From Sulfurimonas sp. (GTDB lineage: Bacteria > Campylobacterota > Campylobacteria > Campylobacterales > Sulfurimonadaceae), in NCBI GenBank assembly GCA_026988245.1, contig JALSLR010000067.1, positions 1 through 46,684 on the forward strand: a stretch of DNA of 46,684 nt. The letters are read 5' to 3'. The notes beneath the pieces were generated by a model that ran no database searches, was not told the origin of the DNA, and saw nothing but the letters and a program-made list of their open reading frames with translations. A program made the translations under genes and the position numbers. Of this stretch, positions 41,549 through 46,684 are shown piece after piece (positions within the stretch are counted from its first letter, which is position 1; each line of letters opens with the position of its first letter).

Positions 41549-42523
41549 ATGTATAAGTATTTATTAACAGCATTAATCATCGCGTTTTTTGCAGGATGTT
41601 CAGCACCAAAGCCGGAGACACCTCCTTCTTGGTACACAACATTACCTACAGATTTTAACTTTATCTATGCCAAAGGTTCAGGTGCCAATGTAGATATAGC
41701 AAAGAAAAAAGCTATCGCATCACTGAGACAACAGATAAACAAAGCATTAGATGATGCTTTCATAAACAAAACTTCAAAACTGCATATAGAACAAAATCAA
41801 AATATTGATGCCATTCTCAAAGCAAATGAATACCTTGCTAACACTCTCTCTATGCGAGCTATACAGATAGATAAAACAATAGTTTATAAAGAAGATACAC
41901 TTATCTTAATCAAACTTAACAGAAAAACTTTTTTCGACTATCTTCAACGCTCATCTACAAAGAAATTTAATGCAAATAAACTAGAGTATGCAAACATTCA
42001 AGACGAAATTGCAATTAAAAGATTTTTAGTTATAGATAGATTAATGCAAGAGTATCCAAAACTAGCTTCTAAGATTCAAGCAAAAAATATTGCGCTACCA
42101 AGTTATGATACTCGTGCTGAATTTAATTACCTCAATGAACTTAGAAACTCGTATGTTCAACTTAAAGATGATATAACATTTTATGTACTCAGTGATGTAA
42201 ACTCAAGAATATTTTCACCAGCAATCAAAACAGCATTAAGAAGTAAAGGGCTAACCCTTAGTACAAATACAAATGCAAAAGATGCATTAAAACTGCTCAT
42301 AACTTCTAAAACAACAAACACTCAAAACTATAGTTTTAATCAGTCAAAGTCTTTAGTGAAGTTTATAACATATGATAAAAATAAAAAACAAGTAGCATTT
42401 AGACAGCATACATTCATAGGTAAATCTAGAAAAAGTTATAAAGAAGCGAAACAACAATCAGCCATCCATGTAAAAAGTAAAATAGCAAAAACAGGTATAT
42501 TGAACTTTATTGGCTTTAAATAA
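41549..42523 (+). CDS. LPP20-family lipoprotein 1
   Basis: The 324-residue lipoprotein (lipobox FFAGC, Cys17) has an LPP20-like N-terminal half: PPSWYTTLPTDFNFIYAKGSGANVDIAKKKAIASLRQQINKALDD, with the W-Y...G.G......A...A...L pattern. The C-terminal half (about 160-324) is an added domain I cannot name. In Helicobacter LPP20 (HP1456) lies with two other lipoprotein genes and is a surface antigen, and the three genes here repeat that layout. The gene has no role assigned; an outer-membrane or cell-surface location is likely. Confidence 0.82.
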   Translation: MYKYLLTALIIAFFAGCSAPKPETPPSWYTTLPTDFNFIYAKGSGANVDIAKKKAIASLRQQINKALDDAFINKTSKLHIEQNQNIDAILKANEYLANTLSMRAIQIDKTIVYKEDTLILIKLNRKTFFDYLQRSSTKKFNANKLEYANIQDEIAIKRFLVIDRLMQEYPKLASKIQAKNIALPSYDTRAEFNYLNELRNSYVQLKDDITFYVLSDVNSRIFSPAIKTALRSKGLTLSTNTNAKDALKLLITSKTTNTQNYSFNQSKSLVKFITYDKNKKQVAFRQHTFIGKSRKSYKEAKQQSAIHVKSKIAKTGILNFIGFK

Positions 42524-42575
42524 TCAAAAAACAAAAGAAATAAAAGTTAATAAATATTATTTAAGATTAGGTTAG

Positions 42576-42581
42576 TATAAT
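42576..42581 (+). promoter_or_regulatory. Probable promoter of the second LPP20-family gene (-10 box)
   Basis: TATAAT lies 32 bp before the ATG, followed by AAGGAG at a good distance, the strongest Shine-Dalgarno near this cluster. High expression is likely. Confidence 0.55.
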
Positions 42582-42613
42582 TATTTAAACACTTAAATTT
42601 TCAAGGAGAAAAT

Positions 42614-43192
42614 ATGATGAAATCATTAACAACAATTGTAGCAGCTGGAATAATTGCAGCAACTATTACAGGATGTGGTGGTGATGCACCAGCTCCAGCA
42701 GCTGATGCAGACTTTAGATGTAAGCAAGAAAATGTACTTGCGCCAAAATGGACATGTGTCCCTATGGTTGAAGGTGCTTATGCTGGTGTAGGTGTAGCTA
42801 GAAAATCTGCTGCTGGTATGGGACACATGAGAAGAGTTGCTCTTGCTAATGGTCGTTCAGATTTAGCACAACAAATCAAATCTCAAGTAAAAGACAAAGT
42901 AGAAACTTTTACTCGCACAACAGGTGTTGGTGACGCTGAGACTGTAGATACTGTAAATACTGCTGTATCAAAACAAGTTGCTAAAGTTGATTTACAAGGC
43001 TCTAAAGGTGTAGACGTTTGGACAGCTCCTTCTGGTGATTTATATATGCTAGTAACTGTTCCTGAAGACACTGTAAACGGTGTAGTAAAAGCAGCAGTAA
43101 CTACAAGTATGAAAAATGATCAAGCTTTATGGCAACAATTTCAGTCTAAACAAGCTATGGACGGACTTGAAAAAGAGTTCCCAACTAAGTAA
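42614..43192 (+). CDS. LPP20-family lipoprotein 2
   Basis: The 192-residue lipoprotein (lipobox TITGC, Cys21) has PKWTCVPMVEGAYAGVGVARKSAAGMGHMRRVALANGRSDLAQQIKSQVKDKVETF, the core LPP20 pattern (G.G.a.......a...A.a.ar..La..i...v). The C-terminal half (VDVWTAPSGDLYMLVTVPED) completes the domain. It is the closest of the three to Helicobacter LPP20 in size. Its stop overlaps the next gene's ATG by 1 bp (TAATG). Confidence 0.88.
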   Translation: MMKSLTTIVAAGIIAATITGCGGDAPAPAADADFRCKQENVLAPKWTCVPMVEGAYAGVGVARKSAAGMGHMRRVALANGRSDLAQQIKSQVKDKVETFTRTTGVGDAETVDTVNTAVSKQVAKVDLQGSKGVDVWTAPSGDLYMLVTVPEDTVNGVVKAAVTTSMKNDQALWQQFQSKQAMDGLEKEFPTK

Positions 43193-43596
43193 TGAAATAC
43201 AGTTTAGCACTAATCTTTATATCATTCCTTTTACTCAGTGGGTGTGCTCAACCGCAACCCACATATGTGAAATGTAATGAGAGAGCTTGGATGTTAAACC
43301 CTAACTCCAATGGTCACATAGGTGCCGTTGGTAGTGCTATGCAGACTTATGATCAAAAGTCAAACTCTCAACGTAAACTCGCTATATCACGCGCACTAGA
43401 TGAACTATCACTTCAACGTGGCGTCAAAGTAAAACTTACGATGCAAAAACAAGATCTCGTTACAAATGACACCTCTCATTCGTCCATAAAAACTCAATCA
43501 AATTACTCTACAAACAACACCGTAACTGCACATATACAAGACACTTGCAAAGATAAACTCTCAGGTGAATTTTTTGTTTGGATGCTTTTAGACTAA
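43192..43596 (+). CDS. LPP20-like lipoprotein 3
   Basis: The 134-residue lipoprotein (lipobox LLLSGC, Cys18) has AWMLNPNSNGHIGAVGSAMQTYDQKSNSQRKLAISRALDELSLQRGVKVKL, an LPP20-like core (GaVG.a......a.r.A...A...L). It shares a stop/start overlap with lipoprotein 2 and ends 56 bp before der. Three cysteines after the lipid-bearing one could form disulphides. It has no named function. Confidence 0.75.
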   Translation: MKYSLALIFISFLLLSGCAQPQPTYVKCNERAWMLNPNSNGHIGAVGSAMQTYDQKSNSQRKLAISRALDELSLQRGVKVKLTMQKQDLVTNDTSHSSIKTQSNYSTNNTVTAHIQDTCKDKLSGEFFVWMLLD

Positions 43597-43602
43597 ATTC
43601 GC

Positions 43603-43608
43603 TATAAT
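43603..43608 (+). promoter_or_regulatory. Probable der promoter (-10 box)
   Basis: TATAAT lies just after the stop of the third lipoprotein gene and 44 bp before the der ATG; AAGG lies about 8 nt before the start. Confidence 0.45.
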
Positions 43609-43652
43609 TTCATAAATATTTAAACCCTCTATACAATTTCTTAAGGCAACTC

Positions 43653-45143
43653 ATGAAAAAAATCGCTATTATCGGTCGTCCAAACGTTGGAAAAAGCTCA
43701 CTATTTAATCGTCTTGTAAAAAAAAGAGACGCTATCACCTCTGATTTGGCTGGGACAACTCGCGATGTAAAAAGACGTGAAGTCACTATAAATGACAAGA
43801 TGGCATTACTTCTTGATACAGGGGGACTCGACAAAGGTTGTGAACTTTTTGACAAAATAAAAGAGATGTCTCTTAAGGCTGCATACAAAGCAGATATCAT
43901 TCTGTATATGGTAAATGGTCAAGGTATCCCTGAGGATGAAGATAAAAAGCTTTTTTATGAACTTCAAACTCTTGGGAAACAAGTATGTTTAGTTGTAAAT
44001 AAAATTGACAACGATAAAATGAAAGAAAAACTTTGGGATTTTTATGAGTTTGGCTGTGATGCCATTTTCGGAATTTCTGTTTCTCATAACCGTGGAACCG
44101 TAGACTTACTTGATTGGGTTTATAAGCAAATCCCCGATGAAGATATCATTAAAGAAGATGAAGAAGATGAAATAATCGTAGATGAACCAATCTATGATGA
44201 TGAAATAACTGATGATGATTTTTTCACACAACATGAAGATGAAGAAGAAGATGGTTACTTTCACCAAGATATGTTTCTTGATGAAGAAGCTGTTATAGAT
44301 AATTCTATCTTTGCACAAAACGACAAAATCAAAGAGTTTAATGAAGAAGATGTAAACCACATAAAAGTAGCTATCATTGGTCGTACCAATGTTGGTAAAA
44401 GTTCACTGTTGAATGCTCTTTTAGGTGAGGAGCGTTCAGTTGTAAGTTCTGTTGCTGGAACTACCATCGATCCAATTGATGAAAGTATAGAGTATGGGGA
44501 TAAACAGATTACTTTTGTAGATACAGCAGGACTTCGTCGTCGTGGCAAGATTCTTGGGATAGAAAAGTATGCACTTATGCGAACAAAAGAGATGCTTGAA
44601 AACTCAAATATGGCTTTGGTCGTACTTGACGGCAGTGAGCCATTTTTAGACCTTGATGAAAAGATAGCTGGTCTTGTAGATGAAAATCGTTTATCTTGTA
44701 TCATAGTTCTAAACAAATGGGATATAGCAGACCGTGAACGACATGATAAAATAATAGAAGAAGTTCGTGATAGATTTAAATTTTTAGCCTATGCACCTAT
44801 CTTAACGCTTTCCGCGAAAAGCCATCAAAGAGTGGATAAACTTCATGAGATGATACTGCAGATAAATGAAAACTACTCCCAACGCATCACAACTTCACAG
44901 CTCAACGCAGTTATGGATAAAGCAATGCGAAGACACCAACTACCAACCATGCACGGTCAAGTAATACGCATATACTACGCAACTCAGTATGAGACACGAC
45001 CACCAAAAATAGCTATAGTGATGAACAAACCAAAAGGTCTTCATTTTACCTATAGACGCTACCTGACAAATAAACTCAGAGAAGCTTTTAACTTTAGTGG
45101 GACACCCTTGTTATTTAAGGCTAAGACTCGAGGTGACAAGTAG
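43653..45143 (+). CDS. der: Ribosome assembly GTPase Der (EngA)
   Basis: The 496-residue protein has two tandem GTPase domains, each with a P-loop: IIGRPNVGKSS at residue 5 and IIGRTNVGKSS at about 244. Each also has NKxD-type motifs (VNKID and LNKWD), and a C-terminal KH-like domain follows (about 405-496, YYATQYETRPPKIAIVMNKPKGLHFTYRRYLTNKLREAF). Der is needed for 50S subunit maturation. The linker between the two G domains, about 70 residues (DEDIIKEDEEDEIIVDEP...), is very acidic and longer than I expect for the family. Confidence 0.97.
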   Translation: MKKIAIIGRPNVGKSSLFNRLVKKRDAITSDLAGTTRDVKRREVTINDKMALLLDTGGLDKGCELFDKIKEMSLKAAYKADIILYMVNGQGIPEDEDKKLFYELQTLGKQVCLVVNKIDNDKMKEKLWDFYEFGCDAIFGISVSHNRGTVDLLDWVYKQIPDEDIIKEDEEDEIIVDEPIYDDEITDDDFFTQHEDEEEDGYFHQDMFLDEEAVIDNSIFAQNDKIKEFNEEDVNHIKVAIIGRTNVGKSSLLNALLGEERSVVSSVAGTTIDPIDESIEYGDKQITFVDTAGLRRRGKILGIEKYALMRTKEMLENSNMALVVLDGSEPFLDLDEKIAGLVDENRLSCIIVLNKWDIADRERHDKIIEEVRDRFKFLAYAPILTLSAKSHQRVDKLHEMILQINENYSQRITTSQLNAVMDKAMRRHQLPTMHGQVIRIYYATQYETRPPKIAIVMNKPKGLHFTYRRYLTNKLREAFNFSGTPLLFKAKTRGDK

Positions 45144-45172
45144 AGAGGATTTGTCTTTGGGTCATATATGAT

Positions 45173-45317
45173 AGACTCCCAGTCAAGCTGAGAGTGACGT
45201 TTCGTCATTCTGGAAACAACGTTTCGTCATTCTGGAAACAACGTTTCGTCATTCTGGAAACAACGTTTCGTCATTCTGGAAACAACGTTTCGTCATTCTG
45301 AACTTGATTCAGAATCT
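45173..45317. repeat. Inverted 26-nt palindromes flanking four tandem 22-bp repeats
   Basis: An inverted, diverged copy of the 26-nt palindrome lies at 45173-45198 and an exact copy (identical to 1556-1581) at 45292-45317. Between them are four perfect 22-bp direct repeats (45199-45220, 45221-45242, 45243-45264, 45265-45286) plus a 5-bp remnant. Each 22-mer contains GTCATTCTG and can form a small GTTTC/GAAAC hairpin. The whole block can fold as one long hairpin. Together with unremarkable flanks it fills the 198-bp gap between der and hemJ. Confidence 0.9.
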
Positions 45318-45341
45318 ACTTACAGTGAAATCTCCAAGCAC

Positions 45342-45764
45342 TTAAAATGGCTTAAACACCACTAGTCCTACAATAATCATAAGCAATATTGTAGGTACTT
45401 CATTATAGATACGAAAAAACTTTCCATTTTTTACACATTTATCTTCAAGTAGTTTTTTTCTAAAATAACCAAGAGAAAAGAAATAAGCCATCAGAATCAC
45501 AACTAAAAATATCTTAGCATGAATCCAGCCATTGCCCTTAAAACCAAACTCATACGCTAAGTATAGCCCAGAAGCAACAGTAGCCCACATAGCAGGAATT
45601 CCTATATACTTGTATATCTTCATCTCCATCACCTTGATAACCTCTACAAAACGAGTATTATCAATGTTTTCTGCGTGATATACAAAGAGTCTTGGCATGT
45701 AGAACAAAGCTGCAAACCAAGATACCATAGAAATCAAATGAAACCAAACTATCCAGTTATACAT
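45342..45764 (-). CDS. hemJ: Protoporphyrinogen IX oxidase HemJ
   Basis: The 140-residue inner-membrane protein has four hydrophobic helices and the HemJ/UPF0093 hallmarks: WFHLISMVSWFAALFYMPRLFVYHAE at the N-terminus (with a haem-ligand His candidate), WIHAKIFLVVILMAYFF, and FRIYNEVPTILLMIIVGLVVFKPF at the end. HemJ oxidises protoporphyrinogen to protoporphyrin late in haem synthesis. It lies 7 bp after the short hpf gene and forms a two-gene unit with it. Confidence 0.92.
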   Translation of the reverse strand: MYNWIVWFHLISMVSWFAALFYMPRLFVYHAENIDNTRFVEVIKVMEMKIYKYIGIPAMWATVASGLYLAYEFGFKGNGWIHAKIFLVVILMAYFFSLGYFRKKLLEDKCVKNGKFFRIYNEVPTILLMIIVGLVVFKPF

Positions 45765-45771
45765 ATATCCC

Positions 45772-46101
45772 CTATGCGTCTAAAGTTTCTAAGTCTTTAA
45801 CAGAGCCAGCTTTATGTGAAATAATTTTATCATGTAAGCGACGAAGTGCTTTTGTTGCTCTATCAATAGCTAAATCAATAGCAGCATCAAGATTATCATC
45901 TGTTTGGTTGATGATTACAGGCTCTGCATGAGCAATACGAATTTCAAACTCTATAGATACACCTTTTTTCTCCGCTTGAACATGTACATTTACACTTGTA
46001 ATATCTAGTGAGTATTTTGTAAAGCTTTCTATTGCTGCTTCAATGTGAGCTTTTGCGTTAGCCTGTAGTGTTAAATCTTTTGCGTGAACTTGAACATTCA
46101 T
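45772..46101 (-). CDS. Ribosome hibernation factor, short form
   Basis: The 109-residue protein is a single HPF/RaiA domain (MNVQVHAKDLTLQANAKAHIEAAIESFTKYSLDITSVNVHVQ ... DDNLDAAIDLAIDRATKALRRLHDK) without the C-terminal dimerisation domain of the long form at 28096-28638. Short forms bind the 30S decoding region and, like HPF or YfiA in Enterobacteria, modulate 70S or 100S states. The two paralogues share the DDxLxAAIDxAIxRAxKAxRRxHD core. A perfect 17-bp palindrome lies in its leader or promoter. Confidence 0.93.
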   Translation of the reverse strand: MNVQVHAKDLTLQANAKAHIEAAIESFTKYSLDITSVNVHVQAEKKGVSIEFEIRIAHAEPVIINQTDDNLDAAIDLAIDRATKALRRLHDKIISHKAGSVKDLETLDA

Positions 46102-46117
46102 CTTAAATCCTTTAATT

Positions 46118-46134
46118 GAGTGAGACTCTCACTC
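46118..46134. promoter_or_regulatory. Perfect 17-bp palindrome upstream of short hpf
   Basis: GAGTGAGACTCTCACTC is an 8-1-8 perfect inverted repeat, 16 bp before the hpf ATG on the minus strand. It could be an operator or an mRNA hairpin near the ribosome site (AAAGGA). No known regulator's site was recognised. Confidence 0.6.
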
Positions 46135-46216
46135 TGTATATAAAAATGATAACACTTTTAGCATTTACTTTTATTGATTTTGCTACAATACGACAAAATT
46201 TATTAAAGAGATATAT

Positions 46217-46684
46217 ATGAAACGTGTACTTACGGGAATTCAACCCTCAGGGGATTTACATATAGGGAACTATTTTGGTTCGATTAAACAGATGGTAGAT
46301 GCTCAAAAAGATAGTGATACATTTGCTTTTATCGCTAACTACCATGCTATGACGAGTGGTGGCAAAGAGTTGGCATCTTTAACTATGCAAACAGCAACAG
46401 ATTTTCTAGCCTTAGGAATTGACCCAGACAAATCTACCTTTTGGGTTCAGTCCGATGTCAAAGAGGTCCTTGAACTCTACTGGATACTTTCATCTTTTAC
46501 ACCTATGGGCTTACTAGAGCGTGCACACAGCTACAAAGACAAGACAGCTAAGGGAATAGCATCAAATCACTCTTTATTTTCATACCCCGTACTTATGGCT
46601 GCAGATATACTAATGTTTAATTCTGAGATAGTTCCTGTTGGTAAAGACCAAATTCAACATGTTGAAATTGCTCGTGATATCGCT
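46217..46684 (+). CDS. trpS: Tryptophanyl-tRNA synthetase (partial, N-terminal 156 residues)
   Basis: The ATG at 46217 follows AAAGAG about 8 nt upstream and a TACAAT-like -10 box near 46184. The visible part is a class I synthetase catalytic domain: MKRVLTGIQPSGDLHIGNYFGSIKQ, where HIGN is the HIGH signature, then FAFIANYHAMTS, DFLALGIDP, FWVQSDV, and NHSLFSYPVLMAADILMFNSEIVPVGKDQIQHVEIARDIA. This is TrpS, which charges tRNA-Trp. The gene runs off the right edge. Confidence 0.97.
   Translation, partial: MKRVLTGIQPSGDLHIGNYFGSIKQMVDAQKDSDTFAFIANYHAMTSGGKELASLTMQTATDFLALGIDPDKSTFWVQSDVKEVLELYWILSSFTPMGLLERAHSYKDKTAKGIASNHSLFSYPVLMAADILMFNSEIVPVGKDQIQHVEIARDIA

Noticed and set aside
45199..45286. 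CRISPR-like direct repeats
   Set aside because: The 22-bp units are strictly head to tail with no spacers, and no cas genes are present.

Overview
The window is AT-rich, densely coded chromosomal DNA from a member of the Campylobacterota (Epsilonproteobacteria), most likely Sulfurimonas or a close relative. The evidence is the protein families and their order: bamD and lon beside a divergent fliW (an arrangement I recall from Helicobacter), a three-gene LPP20 lipoprotein cluster, futalosine-pathway menaquinone synthesis (mqnC), a desulforubrerythrin of the Campylobacter type, and promoters that mostly show only a TATAAT -10 box. No tRNA, rRNA, CRISPR array or transposase was seen. The first gene (a secreted metallopeptidase-like protein) and the last (trpS) run off the ends.

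Layout. 1-6.2 kb, minus strand: partial metallopeptidase, hemD, guaA, nhaD, nadB, and a 44-residue LptM-like lipoprotein gene just upstream of nadB. 6.2-14.0 kb, plus strand: a small DUF721-like gene, uvrC, then a tight four-gene signalling operon (PAS protein, HPt protein, NIT-domain hybrid histidine kinase, single-domain response regulator). 14.0-20.4 kb, minus strand: bamD, lon, OmpA-like, CHASE2/HD-GYP and FecR-domain genes in one probable operon. 20.5-28.6 kb, plus strand: fliW, a HEPN/MNT toxin-antitoxin pair, a 1324-residue secreted protein with three prepilin-like proteins in a translationally coupled operon, a 271-bp inverted-repeat element, and long-form hpf. 28.6-39.8 kb, minus strand: recG, a structured intergenic region, a long run kdsA-ribH-nusB-12-haem cytochrome-DUF302-mqnC-M16-like, a Fur/PerR-type-controlled desulforubrerythrin, an EamA transporter and a DUF4136 lipoprotein. 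39.9-46.7 kb: a DjlA-like co-chaperone, a monohaem cytochrome, a phosphoribosyltransferase, three LPP20-type lipoproteins, der, hemJ, short hpf and the start of trpS.

The most unusual signal is not a gene. The nonamer TGATGCTAA occurs 33 times on the two strands, about once per 1.4 kb, where base composition predicts fewer than one. It uses all four codon registers that avoid a stop and lies in both orientations. That density resembles a DNA-uptake sequence or another genome-wide DNA signal. Three families of palindromic repeats also stand out. One is translated as part of prepilin leader peptides, one is a 26-nt hairpin found at two distant loci with compensatory base changes, and one is the 271-bp element with nested hairpins. 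The 231-bp gap before recG has strong hairpins and promoter-like boxes on both strands and may encode a structured RNA.
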